10,896 bases of DNA from an uncultured Spartobacteria bacterium (GCA_903831635.1 CAIKYN010000096.1:1-10896); one strand, 5' to 3'. Shown: positions 1-6,788, numbered from the stretch's first letter. The notes: a model not told the origin generated them from the sequence alone. Translations and numbers: made by a program.

Positions 1-828
1 AGATCATTTCTCTACGGAGATCGGGCAGTTCCAAGAATTGTCACCTATGCCTCAACGGAAGATGAGGCTGAAAGAATGGCGAGAGTTTTTTCCGAACGCT
101 ACAGCATACCTACGCCTCCCGAAGCAGGTAGCTTCGAGTTGATCAGGCTTGATGATTCCGACATCTCATCACACACAGTTCCCTTGGAACAGGAATCGAA
201 ATTAAGCAATGAGGTTTTTAGCCTTCACTATCCCGAAGGGATGGATGCCTGGCATAGTGAATTCAAGGGAAAGCTGACGGAGAGAAAAAAAGGATTATCC
301 ATCCTGGAGGGGAAGCCCGGAACCGGGAAAACCTCGTATCTGAGGCATCTGATCGGGTCACTGATGGAAACACACCGCTTCTACTTTATCCCGCCATCAT
401 CCATGGACATGCTTTCCAATCCAAAGTTCATTGGGTTCTGGGCCAAAGAGCGAAGCTCCCATGCAGATAAACAGCTTGCCGTGATTCTTGAGGATGCGGA
501 TGCAGCCCTGATGACACGCGGATCGGACAATCGGGACGAAGTGAGTGCTATTCTCAACCTTACGGACGGAATGCTTGGAGACTTCCTTAGCCTGCAGATT
601 ATCTGCTCCATCAATTGTCCGATTGCTGAAATTGATCAGGCGCTACTGAGGCCGGGACGCCTGATAGCAAATCGCAGATTTGAGCGATTGACTGCCGATC
701 AGGCTCAACGCTTGGCGTTACATCTCGGAAAGGAACTCTCGCAAAAGGAGGACTACTCATTGGCCGAGATCTTCTCGGAAGCGGTGGAACCGGTGTCCTC
801 ACAACGCAGAATGGGATTTAGGGGGTGA
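1..828 (+). CDS. AAA family ATPase, Bcs1-like single-domain type (5' partial)
   Basis: The frame is open from base 1 with no stop, so the true start lies left of the window. The ATG at 76 is an internal codon or an unlikely late start. Numbering from that ATG, the Walker A is GKPGTGKT at residues 79-86. The Walker B is at 134-142, with an E-D-x-D ending followed by AA, as in Bcs1-type AAA proteins. Sensor 1 is around N180, and the arginine-finger segment ALLRPGRL is at 189-196. A PP-S-x-M-x-x-L-S-x-P segment (106-116) and LNLTDGML (160-167) match a widespread family of small uncharacterised bacterial AAA ATPases. Some 75 residues or more precede the ATPase core and resemble nothing I know. 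Role: ATP-driven remodelling of an unknown client. The next gene, a membrane protein, begins 3 bases after the stop and may be a partner. The fold is certain; the function is unknown. Confidence 0.88.
   Translation, partial: RSFLYGDRAVPRIVTYASTEDEAERMARVFSERYSIPTPPEAGSFELIRLDDSDISSHTVPLEQESKLSNEVFSLHYPEGMDAWHSEFKGKLTERKKGLSILEGKPGTGKTSYLRHLIGSLMETHRFYFIPPSSMDMLSNPKFIGFWAKERSSHADKQLAVILEDADAALMTRGSDNRDEVSAILNLTDGMLGDFLSLQIICSINCPIAEIDQALLRPGRLIANRRFERLTADQAQRLALHLGKELSQKEDYSLAEIFSEAVEPVSSQRRMGFRG
815..828 (+). promoter_or_regulatory. strong Shine-Dalgarno inside the end of the AAA gene
   Basis: The sequence TTTAGGGGGTGATTC just before the TTG at 832 closely matches the 16S anti-Shine-Dalgarno sequence (consensus AGGAGGTGATC) at good spacing. 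It overlaps the stop codon of the ATPase gene. It supports TTG 832 as the real start and suggests translational coupling. Most other starts in the window have no such site. Confidence 0.7.
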
Positions 829-831
829 TTC

Positions 832-1215
832 TTGAACAGCAATAGAAACATAACTCAACGGATTGCGGAGACGATGGGACATCTCCTCGGCTTTGCTCTC
901 ATCCTACTTCTGGGGATCCTGATCCTCCTACTCATGCCGGGATTCATCGCAGTATCAGCACTAGCTGATCAGCCAGGAATCACCATGAGCACCGGAATGC
1001 TCTGGGTCTGGAGTTTTGCAGTGTCACTTATCGCCTTTTTCATTCTTTTCACCCTGACGAGAAATGCAGATCGAGCATTCAAGATTTATGGAGTCCTCTG
1101 CATCTCCACGCTACTGACAGCTATGATTCTCTCCATCGGATCCCAGCATCACTTCGGCCAGCGCTGGGCCAGGCGCTTCCTAGGAGTTTCAGAAATCAGT
1201 AAAACGGTTCGTTAA
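832..1215 (+). CDS. small three-helix membrane protein, unknown function
   Basis: This 127-residue protein is not recognised. It has three likely membrane helices, at about 17-44, 56-76 and 84-103. The N-terminal tail is short and polar. The C-terminal tail (104-127) is basic, with an RWARR segment, so the C terminus probably faces the cytoplasm. The TTG start is preferred because a near-perfect ribosome binding site precedes it by about 7 bases; the first in-frame ATG (codon 15) would cut into the first helix. It starts 3 bases after the AAA ATPase stop, so the two are almost certainly co-transcribed. By inference it could be the membrane anchor or substrate of that ATPase. The gene converges on nagB with about 28 bases between stops and no clear terminator. 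Confidence 0.75.
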   Translation: MNSNRNITQRIAETMGHLLGFALILLLGILILLLMPGFIAVSALADQPGITMSTGMLWVWSFAVSLIAFFILFTLTRNADRAFKIYGVLCISTLLTAMILSIGSQHHFGQRWARRFLGVSEISKTVR

Positions 1216-1243
1216 GTGTCATGGAGGGATTATTTGAGTAAAT

Positions 1244-2029
1244 TTAGCTATCGGCCTGCCATGCGGGTTTATTTTGGAAAACCCACTTATAGTAGTCGAT
1301 GCGCTCCAAGCTACTTGCCGCTGACTCATCGAGGTAGATTTTGGCATTAGGGTGTAACTGAAGGACCGTGGCGGGGTTGCTTGCGCTGATTGCGCCCTCA
1401 ACGGCTTCTCCAACAGCCTTGGCCTTTCCTTCTCCGAACGCCAGCAGTGCCAAGATACGACTCTCCATGATGGTACCGATTCCCATGGTGATCACATGAT
1501 GGGGAACATTTTCCGGTTTTCCAAAGAAGCGGGCATTGTCCTCACGGGTACCGGGAGTGAGGGTCTTGATACGGGTGCGTGATGCAAGCGAGGAACCCGG
1601 CTCATTGAAACCGATGTGACCATCCGAACCGATTCCGAGGATCTGGAGATCAATTCCCCCCGCATCGCGAATCGCCTGCTCGTAAGCTTCGCAATGCGAC
1701 GGCACATCCGAAGCGAGTCCATCAGGTAAATGGATGTTTCCGTGGGGAATATTCACTCCGAGGAAGAAGTTCTCCTCCATGAAGCTATGGTAGGATGTGG
1801 GATGATCTGGAGGCAGGCCGATGTACTCGTCGAGGTTGAAGGTACGCACCCGAGAAAAGTCGAGCCCCTCGACACGATGCATTCGGATTAGTTCCCTATA
1901 GAGGTTCAAGGGGGTGCTTCCGGTGGCAAGGCCAAGCACGGCATCGGGCTTTATCCTGATGAGCCTGGAGATGAGTCTAGCCGCAAGAATGGAGGCGGAA
2001 CATGGATCCTGAGAGATGATGACTTCCAT
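1244..2029 (-). CDS. nagB: glucosamine-6-phosphate deaminase
   Basis: Converts glucosamine-6-phosphate to fructose-6-phosphate and ammonia, the step that feeds amino sugars from chitin or peptidoglycan into glycolysis; cytosolic. At 261 residues it is close to the E. coli enzyme (266). The catalytic residues are present at a constant offset of 5 from E. coli numbering: D67 in NLDEY, and D136, H138 and E143 in SDGHIGFNEP (E. coli D72, D141, H143, E148). R167 matches the phosphate-binding Arg172. S146, S147, R153 and K155 match the E. coli allosteric GlcNAc-6-P site, so the enzyme may be activated by that ligand. The ATG at 2029 gives the usual family N terminus, though no Shine-Dalgarno is visible. 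It lies 42 bases after the ParB/Srx-like gene and could be read from the same transcript. No nagA is nearby. Confidence 0.96.
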   Translation of the reverse strand: MEVIISQDPCSASILAARLISRLIRIKPDAVLGLATGSTPLNLYRELIRMHRVEGLDFSRVRTFNLDEYIGLPPDHPTSYHSFMEENFFLGVNIPHGNIHLPDGLASDVPSHCEAYEQAIRDAGGIDLQILGIGSDGHIGFNEPGSSLASRTRIKTLTPGTREDNARFFGKPENVPHHVITMGIGTIMESRILALLAFGEGKAKAVGEAVEGAISASNPATVLQLHPNAKIYLDESAASSLERIDYYKWVFQNKPAWQADS

Positions 2030-2071
2030 AGAGTTCTAATTTTGATGGCTTATGGTGCAGTGATGATCAAT

Positions 2072-2455
2072 TTATAATGTCACCAGATGGCAAGGGATCT
2101 CCGCATTCTCATCGAGATAGTAGCTTGCACAGACGCGATGATATCCGTCGGCAATAATGAGAGGGCGATCCACCTCGATCTCACCACGAACAAGCAAAAC
2201 AGGGGAAAGAAGGCTCCCCTCCTTGACTTTCCTGAGGTCTTTTTTGACATGGAAGTTGTCCGTCGGAAGGAGTGGTAGTCGACTAGCCCTCAGGAGGTCC
2301 TTGACCAGGAAGGTGGAAACCGGCGTCTTCTTGAATCGCGCGGCAATTTCTTTCGCCCGATCCGGCTCCATCAGGAGAGTCAGGAAGTTTGCGGCAGCTG
2401 AATAGTCGTGCTTGTCCGAATCTTTTTTCCAGTGCGGAGAGAGTTTTTTCTTCAT
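2072..2455 (-). CDS. ParB/sulfiredoxin-like small protein coupled to SulP transporter
   Basis: This 127-residue soluble protein has a basic N terminus (MKKKLSPHWKK). Its most telling segment is IIADGYHRVCA at about 100-110, preceded by LSPVLLVRG (83-91). The G-x-H-R motif with the strand before it resembles the nucleotide-binding signature of the ParB N-terminal / sulfiredoxin fold (GERR in ParB, GCHR in sulfiredoxin). No DNA-binding helix-turn-helix follows, so it is not a chromosome-partition ParB. The ATG overlaps the stop of the SulP gene by 4 bases (ATGA), a classic coupling arrangement, so both proteins are probably made together. I recall similar small proteins next to SulP genes elsewhere but cannot verify this here. 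The fold assignment is probable; the function (nucleotide binding, or regulation of the transporter) is inference. Confidence 0.72.
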   Translation of the reverse strand: MKKKLSPHWKKDSDKHDYSAAANFLTLLMEPDRAKEIAARFKKTPVSTFLVKDLLRASRLPLLPTDNFHVKKDLRKVKEGSLLSPVLLVRGEIEVDRPLIIADGYHRVCASYYLDENAEIPCHLVTL

Positions 2456-4179
2456 GATAGCTGCTTGTGGGAGGGCGGTGTGTAGGAGGGATCACGGAAT
2501 GCAGCCAGTGACTGCTTGCGGGAGATGAAGATATTTCGTTCGCCGATAACACTGGTCAGGCACTGTCGATCGAGATCCTTACGCAGGCCAACCGTAACGC
2601 GTGCCAACGCTAGGGTAACTCCTTTTTCATTGAGATCCGAGTGGAGTTCCAAGATGGCTCGTCCCGCCGTGAAGTCCATCGAGGTGATGGGACCGCAGTC
2701 GACAATGATGACTTTGACGCCGGGGGAATGGACGACAAGATGCCGGATCTCCTGACAGAAATGGGGGGCATTGGCGTAGTAAAGGTCGGTGCCGAACCAG
2801 TAGAGGATCACTCCCGGTTCCACAAAGACTCCTGGCTCGGGCTTCTCCATGCGCCAGTGGATCTCGGGATCACGGACCACGACGGCCGTGCGGGGTTGGT
2901 AGCCCCTGCGGACATGGTCCAAGAGGGAAATAACGATCGCGATGCAGATGCCGTATTCGACTCCGAGACAGACCACGGAGAGTGCTGTCAGCAAAGCCAC
3001 ATGGAATTCTTTGCCACTACAGGTCCAGAGATTCCGGAAACCGCCATAATCGATCATTCCAATCGCAACAATGAAGACAATCGCTCCGAGAACGCAGATC
3101 GGCAGAAACTTAAGGGGAGCAGTCAGCATGATCAGAACAAGTCCCACGGTTGCAGCGGTAGCCAGATTTGCGAGTTGGCTTCGCCCCCCGCATGATTCCA
3201 GCATGGCGGTCTGGGTGGGACTGCCATTGACCACAAAGGTTCCGGAGAGTCCTGCCATGACATTTGCCACTCCGAGTCCCAGGAGATCCCGGTTCTCATC
3301 AGGAATGGTGTGATGCTTGATTCCGAAGGCTCGCGCCGTTGCCGAACTCTGGGTGATGATCATGACGAAACAGGCACCTGCAATCGGAAGCAGGGCCTTC
3401 ATGTCTGACCACGAAATCAGCGGTAGGGCTAACGGAGGGAATCCCCCCTCCACAGGACCAATGAGTCGGACTCCGGCATGTTGAAAATCGAGCAAATAGC
3501 TGCCGAGAATAGTGCCGAGCACAGCAATCAGGGCTCCCGGTACTTTCGGAGCCAAGCGACGTGTGCCAAGAATCAGAGCCAACACAACACATGAAATGCC
3601 GAGGGTCGGCGCATGGAGTTGCTGAAGATGGGTGAAGATCGTGTGGAGTTGCTCCAGCGGCATACTCGAGGGAGTTGGGATCCCAATCATCTGCCCAAGC
3701 ACTGCAATGCCCACCTGAAATCCCACCCCTGTCAGGAATCCGATAAGGACCGTGCGGGAGAGAAAGTCGGCCAGAAAACCAAGGCGAAAGACTCTGGCAA
3801 GGAGGAGCAACCCGCCGGTGATAAGCGCAACCACGGAAGCGTGGGTCAGGAAGACGGCCGTCCCCGGGTGAGCCATCGGGGAGATTCCTGTCGACAGGAT
3901 GACGGCCGTTGCCGAATCGGCAGCAACAAAGAGGGAGCGGGCGCCCCCCATAAGCGCGAAAGCAATAACGGGAAAAAGAAGCGTGTAGAGTCCGGTAATG
4001 ACAGGTGTTCCAGCGATCCGGGCATAGCCCATCGCCTGAGGGATATTCATCGCCGCCAAGGAAACACCCGCGAGAATCTCGGAGAAAAACTTCCCCGGTA
4101 TCAGTGGAAAGATCCCGGGGCTTATTTTTTGGCCCCAAGAAGCCAGTCGTTCTTCAAGGGAGAGAGGGGAGCTGCCCAT
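2452..4179 (-). CDS. SulP (SLC26) family anion transporter with STAS domain
   Basis: Inner-membrane transporter of about 575 residues. The N-terminal membrane domain (about 30-425) carries the family opening NIPQAMGYARIAG (about 45-57), then VAADSATAV, and the conserved G-x-F-V-V-N-G-S-P-T-Q-T-A segment with CGGRSQLANL (about 314-338). A cytoplasmic STAS domain follows (about 451-565), with the core VDCGPITSMDFTA at 493-505. Family members carry sulfate, bicarbonate, C4-dicarboxylates or other anions; the sequence alone does not settle which. Start: the ATG at 4179 lies 2 bases after the PIN toxin stop; a TTG at 4185 overlapping that stop (TTGA) would add two residues. No Shine-Dalgarno is seen, so translation is probably coupled to the toxin gene. 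The ParB/Srx-like gene overlaps its end by 4 bases. Confidence 0.93.
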   Translation of the reverse strand: MGSSPLSLEERLASWGQKISPGIFPLIPGKFFSEILAGVSLAAMNIPQAMGYARIAGTPVITGLYTLLFPVIAFALMGGARSLFVAADSATAVILSTGISPMAHPGTAVFLTHASVVALITGGLLLLARVFRLGFLADFLSRTVLIGFLTGVGFQVGIAVLGQMIGIPTPSSMPLEQLHTIFTHLQQLHAPTLGISCVVLALILGTRRLAPKVPGALIAVLGTILGSYLLDFQHAGVRLIGPVEGGFPPLALPLISWSDMKALLPIAGACFVMIITQSSATARAFGIKHHTIPDENRDLLGLGVANVMAGLSGTFVVNGSPTQTAMLESCGGRSQLANLATAATVGLVLIMLTAPLKFLPICVLGAIVFIVAIGMIDYGGFRNLWTCSGKEFHVALLTALSVVCLGVEYGICIAIVISLLDHVRRGYQPRTAVVVRDPEIHWRMEKPEPGVFVEPGVILYWFGTDLYYANAPHFCQEIRHLVVHSPGVKVIIVDCGPITSMDFTAGRAILELHSDLNEKGVTLALARVTVGLRKDLDRQCLTSVIGERNIFISRKQSLAAFRDPSYTPPSHKQLS

Positions 4180-4181
4180 GC

Positions 4182-4565
4182 TCAAGCGAGTTGAAGTCCG
4201 TGAGCAAGGAATGGTTTAAAATCTTTCCGATTCTCTGTGAAAAGATGAGCCCCGTTTCTGATGGCCGTTGCCGCAATGAGACAATCAGCCAAGGATCGGG
4301 ATCGACGTCCCGTAGCATTGAAAAGGTGTGAGGCTTCATCAGAGATCTCTCGATTGATGGGAACAACTCCTTCGAGAATCTCTAAAACCAGGATGCAATC
4401 ATCATCAGTCAATGGACCGCATCGGAATTCCGCCCAAGCCATGGCACTGACCTGTACTGAAACGCCTTGATTAATCCATCCCAGAACGGCAGCTGACAAT
4501 TTTTCAGAAGTCCCCCCGGCAAAGCGGATCAGGCAGTTCGTATCAAGGTGAATGGCTGTTTCCAT
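4182..4565 (-). CDS. PIN-domain ribonuclease toxin, VapC-like
   Basis: A 127-residue PIN-domain protein, the usual length for VapC toxins, which cut specific RNAs (often tRNA or rRNA) when the antitoxin is lost. The acidic metal-binding residues are visible: D8 in HLDTN, E46 in WAEF, D94 in SLADCLIAA, and the C-terminal N112/D115 in FTENRKDF. All four expected positions are filled, so the enzyme looks intact. It starts 6 bases after the ribbon-helix-helix antitoxin stop, the standard type II order of antitoxin then toxin. Its stop codon touches or overlaps the start of the SulP gene, which is unusual for a toxin-antitoxin module and makes read-through transcription into the transporter very likely. 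RNA target unknown. Confidence 0.88.
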   Translation of the reverse strand: METAIHLDTNCLIRFAGGTSEKLSAAVLGWINQGVSVQVSAMAWAEFRCGPLTDDDCILVLEILEGVVPINREISDEASHLFNATGRRSRSLADCLIAATAIRNGAHLFTENRKDFKPFLAHGLQLA

Positions 4566-4571
4566 ACTCTT

Positions 4572-4829
4572 TTAGCGACGTGATTCACGAGCAGTTTGAA
4601 TCCACGTTTCCACATTGATTTTGCGTTTTTTAAGTCGCGTTCTGAGTTGATCGAATGCTTTCAATCGATTCTCGATTTCGTTGCTTACTGAATTCGACTG
4701 CTCTGCAATTTCCAGACTTCTTCGGATCACTTCAGCTTGGGAGGTTTGCCAGATCGTGGAGAGTTTCTTAAGGCGGGAGATTGCGCAGGAATCCAACGCG
4801 AACGTAGCCCGATGAGTCATGGTAGCCAT
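4572..4829 (-). CDS. ribbon-helix-helix antitoxin, VapB-like
   Basis: An 85-residue protein whose N-terminal half fits the MetJ/Arc/CopG ribbon-helix-helix fold: a beta strand at about 5-12 (THRATFAL), helix one at 14-26 (CAISRLKKLSTIW), a turn TS, and helix two at 30-44 (SQAEVIRRSLEIAEQ). The C-terminal half (50-85) is charged and helical, as expected for the segment that wraps and blocks the toxin. By family knowledge it binds its own operator as a dimer and neutralises the PIN toxin encoded 6 bases downstream. The start could be the ATG at 4829 or the one at 4820; neither has a Shine-Dalgarno. Direct repeats lie exactly at and upstream of the start, matching autorepression. Confidence 0.83.
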   Translation of the reverse strand: MATMTHRATFALDSCAISRLKKLSTIWQTSQAEVIRRSLEIAEQSNSVSNEIENRLKAFDQLRTRLKKRKINVETWIQTARESRR

Positions 4830-4851
4830 ACCATAACAAGTACCATAACAA
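4819..4851 (-). promoter_or_regulatory. probable antitoxin operator: direct and inverted TACCAT repeats
   Basis: On the plus strand TACCATAACAA occurs twice exactly, at 4829-4839 and 4841-4851, a spacing of 12 bases. ATGGTA at 4819-4824 is the inverted copy of TACCAT at 4829-4834, separated by four bases. Short repeats about one helical turn apart are typical ribbon-helix-helix operators. They cover the antitoxin start codon, so bound protein would cover the transcription start and the first codons. I see no convincing -35/-10 pair here. Confidence 0.55.
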
Positions 4852-4883
4852 ACTGGTGACGCAAGGGGGATGCGATTGAATAC

Positions 4884-5684
4884 TTAGACAACCGGATTGG
4901 AAAGCGTTCCGATTCCCTCGATTTCTACATCGACGCGATCTCCAGGCTGCAACCATCGCTGAGGAGTTCGTCCGACGCCGACTCCCGAGGGAGTTCCGGT
5001 AAGAATCACCGTACCGACAGGAAGCGTGGTGTCACCACTCAGAAACTCGATGAGGGTAGGCACATCGAAGATCATATCACCCGTGTTGGAATCCTGAAGG
5101 GTCTCGCCATTCACCTGCGTCGTGATACGGAGGGTGTTCGGATCGGGAATATCATCGGTGGTGACAAGCCACGGCCCAATGGGGGCAAAGGTATCGAAGG
5201 ATTTACCACGGCACCACTGGGAACCTCCCCAGTCCTTCTGCCAGTCCCGCGCGCTGACATCGTTGGCCACGGTATATCCGAGGACATGATCAAGGGCATT
5301 TTCTCTGGTAGCGTTGTGGCAGGACTTACCAATGATGATGGCCAGCTCCCCCTCGAAATCGACTTGGGTGGAAACTAATTTCCTCGGGATTCTGATTGCG
5401 GCCCCGGGATCAAGGAGTGCGGAGGGATTCTTGAGAAATAGAATCGGAAATTTCGGGATCTTGGCATTCATCTCCTCGGCGTGCTTCCGGTAGTTCAGGC
5501 CGATGCAGAGGATGGCGGCTGGAACCATTGGTGCAAGCAGGGTAAATTCCGAGATCCTTGTCCCTGTGGCGTGAACTCCCTGAAACGGGTCGCCGGAGAG
5601 GATCTCCATCGAGGTACCCCGCTCATCGAGAGGTCGGGCATAACGAATGATGCCGTCTGGGAGGAGAATGCGGGCGATCTTCAT
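4884..5684 (-). CDS. fumarylacetoacetate hydrolase (FAH) family protein
   Basis: A 266-residue cytosolic enzyme of the FAH superfamily, whose members hydrolyse or isomerise beta-diketo or hydroxydienoic acids (acylpyruvases, oxaloacetate decarboxylases, homoprotocatechuate-pathway isomerase/decarboxylases). The metal-binding acids appear at E111 and E113 in DFEGELAIIIGK and at D142 in ANDVSARD. The active-site segment GLNYRKHAEE (62-71) supplies a histidine, and KSFDTFAPIGPW (161-172) and LTGTPSGVGVGR (228-239) are standard family blocks. The core is complete; the first 55 residues are the variable N-terminal domain seen in the YcgM/FAHD1-type group. The ATG at 5684 has only a weak upstream AGG. 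No aromatic-degradation neighbours are present, so the substrate cannot be named. It lies 54 bases upstream of the antitoxin gene. Confidence 0.9.
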   Translation of the reverse strand: MKIARILLPDGIIRYARPLDERGTSMEILSGDPFQGVHATGTRISEFTLLAPMVPAAILCIGLNYRKHAEEMNAKIPKFPILFLKNPSALLDPGAAIRIPRKLVSTQVDFEGELAIIIGKSCHNATRENALDHVLGYTVANDVSARDWQKDWGGSQWCRGKSFDTFAPIGPWLVTTDDIPDPNTLRITTQVNGETLQDSNTGDMIFDVPTLIEFLSGDTTLPVGTVILTGTPSGVGVGRTPQRWLQPGDRVDVEIEGIGTLSNPVV

Positions 5685-5789
5685 AAAGCGAACCTAATGC
5701 AGAAGATGAAATATGGAACTCAGGAACTCAGGAAAAGACTCTATGAACGCCAAGCCTTCCTTCGCATCAATTACGGCTACGGGGGATTA

Positions 5790-6401
5790 TCAGAGATGCT
5801 CCATCTGCATAGCCCGTTCCGCCATGTCGGGGCCGAGGTAGCAGTGGGAACCAACGGAGAGGAAGCCGTGCCGCGTGAGCATCTTCCTGTAAAAGGAAGC
5901 GGATTGGAGTCCTTCGTTGGGAAAGTCACCGACCAGGGAATCATCTCCTGTGTAGAGCTCCAGGAACGCGACACCGGCTGCGCGATGGGCGAGGGAGGCG
6001 ATCCCTTGCTCGAGTTCAGTCAAGGGGAGGTAGAAGAGCGTGTCGCTGCAGACAATCAGATCGTAATCCTCCTTGAGTCCGATTTCGTCAAGGGTGGCGA
6101 AGCTGCCAAGGCGAATATTTCGCTTTTTACCGAATCGATCGACAGCATACGTGCTCGCATCAACTCCTGTGTAGCGGATCTTTGGTCGTAGCGAGATCAC
6201 GGCAGGGAGCCAGTTCCCCTCCCCGCAACCGACATCGAGAACCGTACGGACCGGACGCTCCAGATAGTACTCCGCCAAGGAGAGCGCCAGAGCGGCCTTT
6301 CTACGAATGCCTGATTGTGATTTTACCCGAGTCTTCGGATCACGATACCACCGATCGAAATAAGCCCGGTCATAGCGGTCCGTGTCAGATTTTTTAATCA
6401 T
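5790..6401 (-). CDS. class I SAM-dependent methyltransferase, substrate unknown
   Basis: A 203-residue soluble protein with a Rossmann methyltransferase core. Motif I is VLDVGCGEG (about 54-62), the acidic end of strand two is in TGVDAS (about 78-83), and a D-L-I-V-C-S-D-T-L-F-Y-L stretch (about 114-125) forms the strand-four region. The order resembles small-molecule methyltransferases of the NodS/Methyltransf_12 kind, but nothing identifies the acceptor. The ATG at 6401 is preferred; a TTG at 6404 directly before it would add one residue. It starts 27 bases downstream of ppnP and is probably co-transcribed with it, which does not define a pathway. About 105 bases separate it from the FAH-family gene downstream. 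Confidence 0.85.
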   Translation of the reverse strand: MIKKSDTDRYDRAYFDRWYRDPKTRVKSQSGIRRKAALALSLAEYYLERPVRTVLDVGCGEGNWLPAVISLRPKIRYTGVDASTYAVDRFGKKRNIRLGSFATLDEIGLKEDYDLIVCSDTLFYLPLTELEQGIASLAHRAAGVAFLELYTGDDSLVGDFPNEGLQSASFYRKMLTRHGFLSVGSHCYLGPDMAERAMQMEHL

Positions 6402-6404
6402 CAA

Positions 6405-6440
6405 AAATCGGCAATAGCCTTCGAAGTCCTAGGCTTCGAG
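6405..6440 (-). other. two small hairpins between ppnP and the methyltransferase gene
   Basis: TCGAAG (6421-6426) pairs with CTTCGA (6434-6439) around a 7-base loop that contains the ppnP stop codon. Next in the minus-strand RNA, GGC-TATT-GCC (about 6411-6420) is followed by GATTTTT and the methyltransferase start. This could act as a weak attenuator or processing site, but both stems are short. Confidence 0.3.
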
Positions 6441-6746
6441 AAACGAGCAGATGTAATGGCAGGGGTCTCCCTTCACCGTGATGGTGAAGCCGGAGTTTGC
6501 AGGCACCTCAAAGGCCTGCCCCGCAGTATGAGTATCGTTTTTTTGGGAGCCATCGAGAACAACCTCGCACGCTCCCTCGACAATCTCCATGCGCTCGGCC
6601 TTGCCAGTTCCAAAATGAAAGGAACCGGGAAGGATGACTCCGACAGTCTTGTGCTCACCTTCTTTGGTGATGATGGTGTGAGAGATGACCTGCCCCTCGA
6701 AGTAGACATTGGCCTTGGCGTGAACGGATGCATTAGTGAATTCCAT
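6429..6746 (-). CDS. ppnP: pyrimidine/purine nucleoside phosphorylase PpnP
   Basis: A 105-residue single-domain cupin of the PpnP family (formerly DUF1255, E. coli YaiE). The family cleaves several purine and pyrimidine nucleosides with phosphate to the free base and ribose-1-phosphate; cytosolic salvage. The diagnostic blocks are present: NVYFEGQVISHTI (13-25), KTVGVILPGSFHFGT (33-47) with ERMEIVEGACEVVL (51-64), AGQAFEVPANSGFTI (75-89), and the C-terminal YICSFL. It is about 10 residues longer than the E. coli protein (94), mostly at the N terminus. The ATG at 6746 lacks a Shine-Dalgarno. The gene is divergent from the secreted-protein gene at 6820, and the 73 bases between hold a perfect 6-2-6 palindrome. 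Confidence 0.94.
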   Translation of the reverse strand: MEFTNASVHAKANVYFEGQVISHTIITKEGEHKTVGVILPGSFHFGTGKAERMEIVEGACEVVLDGSQKNDTHTAGQAFEVPANSGFTITVKGDPCHYICSFLEA

Positions 6747-6774
6747 AACGCGTTGATCGGTTTCCGGTGAATCT

Positions 6775-6788
6775 TTTGCAAGTGCAAA
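6775..6788. promoter_or_regulatory. palindrome in the divergent ppnP / secreted-protein intergenic region
   Basis: TTTGCA-AG-TGCAAA is a perfect inverted repeat with a 2-base centre, between two divergent genes and 28-32 bases from each start codon. The position fits an operator acting on one or both promoters. No -35/-10 pair stands out beside it. Confidence 0.35.

Noticed and set aside
2072..2455. Chromosome-partition ParB
   Set aside because: No HTH domain, no parA, no parS-like site; only the short GxHR block resembles ParB.
2641..3195. 184-codon plus-strand open frame
   Set aside because: Antisense to the SulP membrane domain; composition and lack of any family pattern mark it as a shadow of that gene.
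3299..4138. 279-codon minus-strand open frame in another frame of SulP
   Set aside because: Cys/Arg/His-rich frame-shifted translation with no domain; SulP is uninterrupted in its own frame.
2452..4179. Naming the transporter a sulfate permease or the bicarbonate transporter BicA
   Set aside because: SulP substrate cannot be inferred from the visible motifs, and no sulfur-assimilation or carboxysome gene is nearby.
5715..5730. Tandem GGAACTCA GGAACTCA in the gap between the FAH-family and methyltransferase genes
   Set aside because: Only two copies of 8 bases with no associated signal; most likely chance or minor slippage.
5481..6191. 236-codon plus-strand open frame
   Set aside because: Antisense to the FAH-family and methyltransferase genes, both of which show intact motifs on the minus strand.
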